Below, piece by piece: positions 57,701 through 64,000 of a DNA stretch of 64,000 nucleotides (position 1 is its first letter; the number at the start of each line of letters is the position of its first letter). The position numbers were made by a program, and so were the translations under genes. Source of the stretch: SIG701 sp045577175. GTDB lineage: Bacteria; Bacillota; Clostridia; Oscillospirales; CAG-272. The notes beneath the pieces are model-generated. The model did no database searches and was not told where the DNA came from. It was given only the letters and a program-made list of their open reading frames with translations. The DNA lies in the NCBI GenBank assembly GCA_045577175.1, contig JAZNHT010000022.1, forward strand, positions 10,419-74,418, read 5' to 3'.

Positions 57701-58604
57701 TCAGAGACGAAACCTTCGTCCCCTCGTTCAAAGTTACATTGACCGTGTAGGCAGAATCCGCACAGTCGATAATCAGCGTATCGATCTCACAGTCGGAGAA
57801 CGTCACGGACGCACTGCCGCGGACGATCACCGTCTCAAGATCGCATCCGCTGAGCATAACAACGCCGCCCGAAGCGCCCTCGCTGATGTAGAGCTCGCCG
57901 GTAATTTTTGCATCGGATACGATCACGCCCGGCTTTGCGATGACAGCGTTTGCGTTTGCCGCGCCTGCATCGGTGCCCGTAGCGGATGCCTTATAGATCG
58001 TACCTGCGGCACGGTACAGGATGGCCGCCGCCTCACATCTTCTGAGGATACGGGTGGGGCTGAATTTGCCGTCCTCGTCTCCGTTGAAGAGACCTTCGTA
58101 TGTAGCCTGGAGGACGTAGTCCTGATACTTGATCTTGATCGAGCTGAAATCCTTGTACGTGGACGAGGGGGATTTCTTGCTTTCATCCAGTGCAAGATAG
58201 CGAACGAGCAGAGCCGCCGCCTCTTCACGCGTCAGCTCGCCGTTCGGGTCCATAGCCGATCCGTAATTCAAAAGGAAGCCCTGCGCGGCTGCCTTCTGCA
58301 CGTAAGGATAGAACCAGTCCGTCGATTTGACGTCCGTATAGCTGATCGTCGCCGTTTTGGTCAGACCGAACGTCTCAACGATCATTTTGATAAACTGAAC
58401 GCGGGTGACGGGATCTGCGGGACGGAACGTGTTGTCCTCCGCATAGCCGTTCAAAACGCCTTTTTCCACCATATAGCTGATCTGACTTTTCGCCCAGGAG
58501 ACAGAGCTCGGCCAATTTGCCTCATCCGCAAACGCGGCGAACACTGCCGACACAGACGAAAACAGCATCAGTACGGCGAGGAGCAGGGATAAAACCTTTT
58601 TCAT
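54771..58604 (-). CDS. SLH-domain surface protein with eight homologous repeats
   Basis: 1277 aa from the ATG at 58602-58604 (GGAG before it). Signal peptide 1-26 (cut near AFA). Three SLH domains at about 28-205 (GVLNGYAEDNTFRPADPVTR, GELTREEAAALLVRYL, GLFNGDEDGKFSPTRILRR) anchor it to the cell wall. A beta-helix-like part covers about 215-370 (ITGELYISEGASGGVVMLSG). Then follow eight units of about 95-120 residues, each with GFxxTP, a YYYYTN-type strand, PT..F and a strand ending Y.YVVLM...Y.PV. Repeat function unknown; adhesion or S-layer structure is inferred. Single-gene unit with promoter. Confidence 0.88.
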   Translation of the reverse strand: MKKVLSLLLAVLMLFSSVSAVFAAFADEANWPSSVSWAKSQISYMVEKGVLNGYAEDNTFRPADPVTRVQFIKMIVETFGLTKTATISYTDVKSTDWFYPYVQKAAAQGFLLNYGSAMDPNGELTREEAAALLVRYLALDESKKSPSSTYKDFSSIKIKYQDYVLQATYEGLFNGDEDGKFSPTRILRRCEAAAILYRAAGTIYKASATGTDAGAANANAVIAKPGVIVSDAKITGELYISEGASGGVVMLSGCDLETVIVRGSASVTFSDCEIDTLIIDCADSAYTVNVTLNEGTKVSSLSAKSPAKISTSAGTEITAMSVSSTAKNSSVTGSGTLKGVTVNASGFKAEMMPGKYTVASGLSASFAGTSYTGTADASASGFVVAPTMYTTTANGYLTGKPSISGYVYFYYTNTASVPTAANFTSLYNAASEKDSFLATANVPFDKEIGATSAISAYSYVVVMLQSSNGATKYQPVLLPNRASSGFKSTPTLSVSGTYDKLTVTSTVKGYVYYYYAKTNTAPTVDTFSTMYNAAVYKGEISVTANQQTSKNTVTTSSVSAYPYVVVIVMDANGNRYQPTVISKSGTTVGSTDTGFTTTPFVSQNGEEFWLGFVSSKVGTVEYYYTTSSTLPTSAQFTTSYASTAASAKGSLSVSTDSYYQALPNQLVAQAYKYVVLRLTSSGVTYQPVLVVLPVADSANLAGTGFSATPTSYMTSGYFYLTVQATSSGQLFYYITNNETAPTVSEFETNWANKTGMYLEDPSGGACTLRAGNQNIKTAIKNEIGINSKYIVLMSVIGSTKMTPVIIPLIGGTNDPVQAQPTTTGFVGTPYCSTPYKRAHQVTVTPNVSSGKIYYYYTNSNTVPTTADVKTIVEAEMSAGVGTGSYAGIYYISGKKTYNIQVTIVNEILPEYVVLMLVDGNDAEYLPVVVSTSGSNTGGTTENMTGTGFSVRPTAKLSGSSLTLTYNMSSAGQLLYYFSTSSIAPVDAASFVNTYYGGTLTGNMLGTFSVNAGSGTKTLTVPSGYSYIVLMLQKSNVATNETPFCQPIVVAVSGASTGTTTVGTGFYTTPYVSGDYLHYYPKMTGYLRYYFTNTDSIGDFSESMEDLQQAALTSGSVEITSLAKRQLYIPTATAMMQYAKEFKNIVVWMDNGTITTDPIFVPLSGGTGSSGNQGGTTTEPSATGFAATPELNGTLLFFTPNVTGTLKYFYTNSTGTYSNASFTATYPYQVQSGTGLSLAVTKDRTNFIDVTAGSSYKYLWIMLDTGASTYTPVRIQLH
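54774..57485 (-). repeat. eight diverged protein-level repeats in the SLH protein
   Basis: Units begin at GFVVAP, GFKSTP, GFTTTP, GFSATP, GFVGTP, GFSVRP, GFYTTP and GFAATP. They are too diverged for DNA-level recombination and are separated by Gly/Ser/Thr-rich linkers. Confidence 0.8.
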
Positions 58605-58708
58605 GTGTGTATTCTCCGTTTCTTTAGTATCCTTTTTTGATTTTTGCCGCACGTTTGGCAAGCGCCGAATTAGGCAGTTGCAGATTGTGCGCAAAACACC
58701 TACTCTAT

Positions 58709-58736
58709 AGTATACATCATCTACAAAATATGTCAA
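58709..58736 (-). promoter_or_regulatory. promoter of the SLH protein gene
   Basis: On the minus strand TTGACA (58731-58736), 16 bases, TATACT (58709-58714). The 5' untranslated region is about 95 bases. Confidence 0.75.
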
Positions 58737-58810
58737 CGGAATTTCCGAATTTTTTTGTTACTTTTTTGTCAATTTGCGCAAATTCGTCGTTTTGACAACA
58801 GATTTTCCGC

Positions 58811-59371
58811 TTATTTCGAAGACTCCTCGCGCAGAAACGCGGCAATTGCCTTCATGTCGGTATACATGGCTTCCTTCTTTGAAGGATCGCGCAGAAGCGC
58901 CGCCGGATGGAAAACGGCGGTCATGGTAAAGCCGTTTTTCGTAACGAAAACGCCGTGCTCCTTCGTGATTTTGAAGTCCGGCTTAATGAGGCGCATCGCG
59001 GAAATCCGCCCGAGGCAGACGATAATCTTCGGCGAAATCAGCCTGACTTGCTCCCTGAGATACTCGATACACGCGTCCTGCTCCTCGGGCAGCGGATCGC
59101 GGTTTTCGGGCGGACGGCACTTGAGAATGTTCGCGATATAGACCTCCTCGCGTGCAATCCCGACCGATTCCAGATATTTGTCCAGGAGCTTCCCCGCCGC
59201 ACCGACGAAGGGGATTCCCTGCTCATCCTCTTTTTGTCCGGGTGCCTCCCCGACGAACATGAGCTTCGCCGTTCTCGATCCTGTGCCAAACACGCAGTTT
59301 GTCCTCGACTGAGACAGCGCGCACCTCGTACAGGCGCGGCATCTCTCCTCCAGACTCTCCCACGTTTCCAT
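58811..59371 (-). CDS. family 4 uracil-DNA glycosylase
   Basis: 186 aa. CRACTRCALSQSRTNCVFG gives the Fe-S cysteines, GEAPGQKEDEQGIPFVGAAG the active-site motif, KCRPPENRDPLPEE the cluster-side loop and FHPAALLR the base-binding motif. Removes uracil from DNA. Ribosome binding site GAGGTGACGGT before ATG. Confidence 0.94.
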   Translation of the reverse strand: METWESLEERCRACTRCALSQSRTNCVFGTGSRTAKLMFVGEAPGQKEDEQGIPFVGAAGKLLDKYLESVGIAREEVYIANILKCRPPENRDPLPEEQDACIEYLREQVRLISPKIIVCLGRISAMRLIKPDFKITKEHGVFVTKNGFTMTAVFHPAALLRDPSKKEAMYTDMKAIAAFLREESSK

Positions 59372-59448
59372 ACCGTCACCTCGCTTTTTGTTTTCTATAT
59401 TATACTATAATTCGACGAAAAAGGAAAGGGATTGTTCCGATTTTTCTT

Positions 59449-60879
59449 TTAGTAAATTGTTCCTGCGCACGCCTCATCAATCAGACGGCGTGTGATTTGC
59501 GCGTCCGCCCGTCCGCCGCTTTTCTTCATCACGGCACCGACAAGCACCTGCTTTGCCTTCTCCTTGCCCTCACAAATCTGGCGAACGACGTCGGGATTCT
59601 CCTGCATCGCTTCGCGCACGAGTGCTTCGATCGCGTCCGCATCCGAAAGGACAAACATCCGCTCCCGTTTGGCAATCGCTTCGGGATCGCCTCCGCCGAG
59701 ACAGAGGGCGACGAGCTTTCGTGCGGACGCGGCGGTGATTTCCTGTCCGTGCATTTTTTCCGCGATCCACGAAAGCGCGGCAGGGGCGATGTCGGGCGCG
59801 TCCTCCCCCGCGGGAAACGCTTCACCAATCAAGAGATTCGCCGCCGTCTCCGCGGCAGAGGTGCATCCGATCACCGCATCAAAATACGCGGCGACGGCAG
59901 GCGTCTCCGTCAGTCTTGCAGCATTGGCGGCGGAGATGCCTGCCTCCGAAAACCGACGGCGGTACGTCTCCGGCATCGGCGGAAGGGCATCGCGTATCTC
60001 CTCCACCTCAGCTTGGGAGATCGTAAGCGCAGGCAGATCCGGCTCGCGCATATAGCGGTAATCGGCGGCACTCTCCTTTTTGCGCATGAGCACCGTTGTG
60101 CCGCTTGCCTCATCGTACCGTCTCGTCTCAGGTGTGATCTCGCCGCCCGACTCCAGAATCTCCGCCTGCCGCAGAAATTCGTACTCGATCGCCTTTCCGG
60201 CAAACGCGATGGAGTTGATATTTTTGATCTCCGTGCGCACGCCGAACGATGTCTCACCGTGCAGTCGCACGGACAGATTCACATCGCACCGCATCGAGCC
60301 TTCATTCATGCGGCAGTCGGAAATCCCTGCGAACACAAGCCGTTCTCTCAGCGTGCGCAGATACGCGCGCGCCTCCTCCGCCGAGCGGATGTCCGGCTCG
60401 GATACGATCTCAATCAGCGGCACGCCGCATCGGTTGTAGTCAATCTTTGTGAGAGCGCCGTCGTGCGTAAGTTTTCCGGCATCCTCCTCGAGATGGATGC
60501 GCGTGATGCCGATTTTCTTTACGCCGTCCTCCCCCTCCACGGTGAGCGATCCGCCGCGGCAGATCGGCTCGTCATACTGCGTGATCTGATACCCCTTCGG
60601 CAAGTCGGGATAAAAATAATGCTTGCGGTCAAAGTGGGTGTCGGCGGCAATCTCGCATTCCGTGAGAAGTCCTGCCGCGATCGCAAAGCGCACCGCACGT
60701 CGGTTGAGCACGGGCATCGTGCCGGGGATGCCGAGGCAAACGGGACAGACGTGCGTATTCGGCGCACCTCCGTATGCGGCGGAGCAGGCGCAGAAAATTT
60801 TGCTCTCCGTGCGCAATTCCGCGTGAACCTCAAGCCCCACGATCATTTCATATTTATTAAAAAGTACGGATTTATCCAT
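59449..60879 (-). CDS. gatB: Asp-tRNA(Asn)/Glu-tRNA(Gln) amidotransferase subunit B
   Basis: 476 aa from the ATG at 60877-60879. VGLEVHAELRTESKIFC, CPVCLGIPGTMPVLN, DRKHYFYPDLPKGYQIT and the C-terminal YqeY-like tail (VLVGAVMKKSGGRADAQ). GatB activates the mischarged Glu or Asp with ATP. Starts inside the end of gatA (eight-base overlap). The need for GatCAB fits a genome that makes Gln-tRNA indirectly. Confidence 0.96.
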   Translation of the reverse strand: MDKSVLFNKYEMIVGLEVHAELRTESKIFCACSAAYGGAPNTHVCPVCLGIPGTMPVLNRRAVRFAIAAGLLTECEIAADTHFDRKHYFYPDLPKGYQITQYDEPICRGGSLTVEGEDGVKKIGITRIHLEEDAGKLTHDGALTKIDYNRCGVPLIEIVSEPDIRSAEEARAYLRTLRERLVFAGISDCRMNEGSMRCDVNLSVRLHGETSFGVRTEIKNINSIAFAGKAIEYEFLRQAEILESGGEITPETRRYDEASGTTVLMRKKESAADYRYMREPDLPALTISQAEVEEIRDALPPMPETYRRRFSEAGISAANAARLTETPAVAAYFDAVIGCTSAAETAANLLIGEAFPAGEDAPDIAPAALSWIAEKMHGQEITAASARKLVALCLGGGDPEAIAKRERMFVLSDADAIEALVREAMQENPDVVRQICEGKEKAKQVLVGAVMKKSGGRADAQITRRLIDEACAGTIY

Positions 60880-62272
60880 TTTCCGCCTCCAGAGCCGCCG
60901 CAGCAGCAAACAGGACACGCTCGCCCATGCGCGGCGCGATCACCTGCATCCCGATCGGCAATCCGTCCGTGCGGACAGGCACGCTGATTGCAGGCATTCC
61001 CGCAAGGGACGCCGCCGTGCACAGCGAGTCGATCGCACGGTACGGCACGGCATCCGCCGCAATTTCATCGGTGCGGCAAGCCGTATCGGGCACGGTGGGG
61101 ATGAGAATCACGTCGCAGAGCGCAAGCTGCGCCTCCATTTGTGCAGTGATCTCGGCACGCAGGGTACACGCGCGCTCGTACAAATCCGCCCGTCCGTCCA
61201 CAGACAACGCGTATGCACCGGCAAGAAGCCGTCTTTTCACCTCATGTCCGAACGCAGAGCGCGCACGGCTCATCTCCTCGGTATAGCTTGCGCCGTTTTC
61301 GGCATGACCGTAGCGCACGCCGTCATAGCGCGCGAGATTGGACGATGCCTCCGCCGCGGCGATCAGATAGTACGCCGTATAGCAGTCATCCGCTGACGGC
61401 ATCGTAATTTCGACAAGGTGCGCACCTTGTTCCGCGAGAGAATCGGCACTCCGCCGATACGCGTCACGAACGGCAGGGGAAAGATTGGGCAAATCGGGCA
61501 CAACACCGATCCGCATACCGCGCACACCGCCATCGGTGGCAGAAAGCCATTCTCCGAGCGAATCCGCACGGGCAAGGCTCGTCATGTCGCCCGAATCGGG
61601 TGCGGCACAGGCATCCAGCACAATCGCGGCATCGCGCACCGTTTTCGTAATGATACCGACCGTATCGAGCGAGGACGCAAACGCGATCAGTCCGCGCCGG
61701 GAGATTCGACTGTACGTCGGCTTCAGTCCCACCACACCGCAGAAGGCGGCAGGGACGCGCACGCTTCCGCCCGTATCCGATCCGATGGCAAAGACCGCCT
61801 GTCCGTCAGCCACGGCGGCGGCACTGCCCGACGAGCTTCCGCCGACGATCCGATCGGGAAAGTGCGGATGCGCCACGGCACCGAACGCGCTGTCGACACC
61901 GGCGGCGCCCATCGCAAATTCGTCCATATTCGTTTTCCCGAGGAGCACCGCCCCCGTCTCTGCAAGATTTTCCCACACGGCGGCGGAGTACGGCGGCACA
62001 AAATCGGAGAGCATCCGCGATGCCGCCGTTGTGCGCACACCCTCGATGACAAAATTATCCTTGATCGCACAGGGGATGCCGCAAAGCAGGCCTTCCTCCC
62101 CCTCGCGGATTCGCGCATCCGCCGCATCTGCCGCGGCAAGCGCGAAATCGGCGGTGACGGTGAGAAACGTGTTCGTTTCCGCCCTCTCGGCAATTTGCGA
62201 AAGAGCCGCCTCCGCAATCTCCCGTGCGCTGATCTCCCCTGCGCGAAGCCGCGCGGCAAGTGTTTCGATCAT
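60872..62272 (-). CDS. gatA: Asp-tRNA(Asn)/Glu-tRNA(Gln) amidotransferase subunit A
   Basis: 466 aa amidase-signature enzyme with the catalytic triad in CAIKDNFV (Lys), GGSSSGSAAAVA (Ser) and AIGSDTGGSVRVP (Ser). It releases ammonia from glutamine for GatB. The ATG overlaps the gatC stop (ATGA). Confidence 0.96.
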   Translation of the reverse strand: MIETLAARLRAGEISAREIAEAALSQIAERAETNTFLTVTADFALAAADAADARIREGEEGLLCGIPCAIKDNFVIEGVRTTAASRMLSDFVPPYSAAVWENLAETGAVLLGKTNMDEFAMGAAGVDSAFGAVAHPHFPDRIVGGSSSGSAAAVADGQAVFAIGSDTGGSVRVPAAFCGVVGLKPTYSRISRRGLIAFASSLDTVGIITKTVRDAAIVLDACAAPDSGDMTSLARADSLGEWLSATDGGVRGMRIGVVPDLPNLSPAVRDAYRRSADSLAEQGAHLVEITMPSADDCYTAYYLIAAAEASSNLARYDGVRYGHAENGASYTEEMSRARSAFGHEVKRRLLAGAYALSVDGRADLYERACTLRAEITAQMEAQLALCDVILIPTVPDTACRTDEIAADAVPYRAIDSLCTAASLAGMPAISVPVRTDGLPIGMQVIAPRMGERVLFAAAAALEAENG

Positions 62273-62544
62273 ACTTCCCCTCCGACGGTACGGGAGACGG
62301 CGATACAGCCGTCCCGTGCTTTTTCCGACAGTGCGACAAGCGACGCGGAATCCGTGTACGGATGCACCGCATCCTCGCGAAGCGCGTCCGTTGCCACAGC
62401 GTGTGTGACGCTCTCTGCCCCCGTCGGATGAGGCATCGTTTTGCCCATCTTAAGGATGGCATCCATATCCTCACGCAGCCGTTGCTCCTCTTTTTCATCG
62501 GGCGAGAGCATCGCAAGCGCGGCGATTTTTCGGATTTCGGACAT
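62269..62544 (-). CDS. gatC: Asp-tRNA(Asn)/Glu-tRNA(Gln) amidotransferase subunit C
   Basis: 91 aa starting MSEIRKIAALAMLSPDEKEE, followed by DMDAILKMGKTM and LREDAVHPYTDS, standard GatC landmarks. Stabilises GatA. Its ATG overlaps the nfo stop (TGATG). Confidence 0.9.
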   Translation of the reverse strand: MSEIRKIAALAMLSPDEKEEQRLREDMDAILKMGKTMPHPTGAESVTHAVATDALREDAVHPYTDSASLVALSEKARDGCIAVSRTVGGEV

Positions 62545-63386
62545 CACACGTCCTCCCTCCACGTTTTAAGCAGGGCGATCTCCGCCGCATACCCGTCAAG
62601 ATCGCACGGCGTCTCAAGATAAAACGGCTTATCCTTGAGAAGCGGATGGTTGATGATCCGCTTGATTCCGTCGGCGGTGAGATTGCCATCGCCGATTTTC
62701 TCATGGCGATCCTTGTGCGCGCCGAGCGGATTTTTACTGTCGTTCAGATGGATCGCGTGCAGGCGCGAAAGCCCGATCACGCGGTCAAATTCGGCGATCA
62801 CGGCATCCGTATCGCCTGCAATATCGTAACCGCCGTCATGGACGTGGCAGGTATCGAGGCACACGCCGACCTTGTCCGCGATCTCGGGACGCAGAAGGTC
62901 GAGAATCGCGCGAATCTCCTCAAATTTGCCGCCGATCTCCGTGCCCTTGCCTGCCATCGTTTCGAGAAGCACCGTGGTGGACTGCACAGGCGTGACGATC
63001 GCGTTGAGCATCTCGGCGATCAGAACGATGCCTGCCTCCGTGCCCTGCCCGACGTGGCATCCGGGATGAAAATTGTACAGCGAGCCGGGCAGATTCTCGA
63101 GGAAGCGCAGCTCCTCTGCCATCGTATCGGCAGTATACTTGCGGATATGCTCGTCCTTCGCGCACGGATTGTACGTATACGGCGCGTGTGCCAGAGGGGC
63201 AGAAAAGCCGTGCTCCTCCATAAGGCGGCGAAGCGCCGCTACATCCTCCGGGGACGGCGTTTTCGATTTGCTCCCGCGCGGATTTCGTGTGAAATACTGA
63301 AAGGTGTTGCCGCCTGCATAAAGGGCATCCTTGCCCATAGCTTCGTATCCGCCGGCAACGGACACGTGACATCCGATTTTGAACAT
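62544..63386 (-). CDS. nfo: endonuclease IV
   Basis: 280 aa from the ATG at 63384-63386. Metal-binding barrel with HVSVAGGYEA, LAHAPYTYN, NFHPGCHVGQG, LLETMAGKG, VCLDTCHVHDGGYD, HLNDSKNPLGAHKDRHE and FYLETPCD. Cuts DNA at abasic sites, downstream of the glycosylases encoded at 37.7 and 58.8 kb. First gene of the unit nfo-gatC-gatA-gatB, every junction overlapping. Confidence 0.95.
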   Translation of the reverse strand: MFKIGCHVSVAGGYEAMGKDALYAGGNTFQYFTRNPRGSKSKTPSPEDVAALRRLMEEHGFSAPLAHAPYTYNPCAKDEHIRKYTADTMAEELRFLENLPGSLYNFHPGCHVGQGTEAGIVLIAEMLNAIVTPVQSTTVLLETMAGKGTEIGGKFEEIRAILDLLRPEIADKVGVCLDTCHVHDGGYDIAGDTDAVIAEFDRVIGLSRLHAIHLNDSKNPLGAHKDRHEKIGDGNLTADGIKRIINHPLLKDKPFYLETPCDLDGYAAEIALLKTWREDV

Positions 63387-63658
63387 AGTAAATGTCCTTT
63401 GATGGGGGAGGGACTTTTTGCAAAAAAGCCCCCCCCCGCGCGAGATTGCCGTAGGCAAGCTCAACGCACATGATGCCCGCCTTTTGGCATCATGTGCACC
63501 CCTCCGCAAAAACCTTTATGGCAATTGACAAGGAAGCAAAAACCAGACGTCAGCTTCCTATTTATAAAAGTTTTTGAAAGGGGTTCGGGGAAAACTTTTC
63601 TCAAAAAGTTTTCCCTGATTATTTCTATCTATTATTTTACCAATTCCCGCGGATTCTG
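63387..63658. repeat. intergenic palindromes before nfo
   Basis: Holds GCAAAAAAGCCCCCCCCC, the hairpin CACATGATGCC/GGCATCATGTG (about 63468-63498) and GGGAAAACTTTT/AAAAGTTTTCCC (about 63589-63615). These are clostridial-type intergenic repeats; the last may terminate pnuC. No gene or clear promoter seen. Confidence 0.6.
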
Positions 63659-64000
63659 TCAAGCCGACTGCCGCCGCTCCATCCGCCGCCAGCTGACAAA
63701 TCCGTATATATCATTGACCAGAAACGCGGCAAAGCAAACAATGACGGACAGATATGTGATATCCGCAAGTGCCGCCAATATCCACAAAACGATCAGCACT
63801 ACGTCGTTCGCGGCATATGCCAGCGCATAATACGGACTGCGGCGTGCGGTGAGATATGCCGCGGCGAAGCTGGTTGTAACGGACACCGTACTCGGAAGCA
63901 GATTCGCCGTCCCGAATGCGGCAAGGATGAAATAAAAGCCGGCGGTGACAGCGGCAGTCAAAAGCGTGAGCAGAATCCACTCCCGTGCACCGATACGGCC
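63659..64000 (-). CDS. pnuC: PnuC-like nicotinamide riboside transporter, 3' part
   Basis: The last 113 codons are visible and the frame is open to the right edge. TANLLPSTVSVTTSFAAAYL, then ARRSPYYALAYAANDVVLIV and VNDIYGFVSWRRMERRQ match the C-terminal spans of PnuC. It imports an NAD precursor (or, in related proteins, another vitamin) by facilitated diffusion. Confidence 0.85.
   Translation of the reverse strand, partial: GRIGAREWILLTLLTAAVTAGFYFILAAFGTANLLPSTVSVTTSFAAAYLTARRSPYYALAYAANDVVLIVLWILAALADITYLSVIVCFAAFLVNDIYGFVSWRRMERRQSA

Noticed and set aside
59299..60987. 562-codon plus-strand open frame
   Set aside because: Antisense to gatB, whose motifs are complete; no ribosome binding site or family pattern.

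Overview
The window is chromosomal DNA of a moderately GC-rich, Gram-positive-type anaerobe, most likely an uncultured gut member of the Clostridia (Oscillospirales/Ruminococcaceae-like). This is inferred from the gene families: an ireB/DUF1292 pair, yqhQ (DUF1385), an Fe-S aldo/keto reductase, family-4 uracil-DNA glycosylase, GatCAB, a GGGtGRT protein pair, an ECF-type S component, an SLH surface protein, a manganese riboswitch and typical clostridial palindromic repeats. Promoters are of the sigma-A type (TTGACA-17-TATAAT). No CRISPR array, rRNA, phage or transposase gene is visible. There is one tRNA, tRNA-Gln(CUG).

Left part (1-8 kb): 5' part of tex, rsuA with a tiny membrane protein, and tRNA-Gln followed by unusual folded units that each end in a copy of the tRNA 3' end. 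Then come an accessory stretch with three XRE regulators, two of them divergent from SHOCT-type small or membrane proteins and flanked by dyad operators, and a GH3 beta-glucosidase.

8-13.2 kb: a compact six-gene minus-strand transcription unit (zinc-ribbon membrane protein, DUF5722-like protein, rsmE, rsmF, two CHR transporter halves). It is headed by a sigma-A promoter and a yybP-ykoY manganese riboswitch with a terminator.

13.2-26 kb: comM, whose last 39 bp are repeated 1.2 kb downstream around a lipoprotein gene and a MITE-like repeat. Next are an ABC-class ATPase behind a leader with a minimal ORF and two terminators, tepA, and the highly expressed-looking IscU-like/GGGtGRT pair. A membrane-anchored ECF sigma factor with a repeat stalk and Cys-rich ectodomain follows, then a third XRE/zinc-ribbon module.

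26-38.5 kb: housekeeping genes: fba, a PrsA-like foldase, yqhQ-prmC-ddl, a motif-degenerate DacF-like protein with ribF, DUF1292/AKR/ireB, a MinD-like ATPase, mgsA and nth. 38.4-40 kb holds a SUKH protein, a small Cys protein and REP-like repeats.

39.6-64 kb: glycerophosphodiester phosphodiesterase and MFS transporter, proBA, zapA and a U32 peptidase. These are followed by dut-DUF4321-maf-mreBCD-mrdA (cell shape), an ECF S component with a uridine-kinase-like kinase (predicted uptake and trapping pair), a 1277-aa SLH surface protein with eight homologous repeats, udg, the overlapping operon nfo-gatC-gatA-gatB, and pnuC cut by the window edge.
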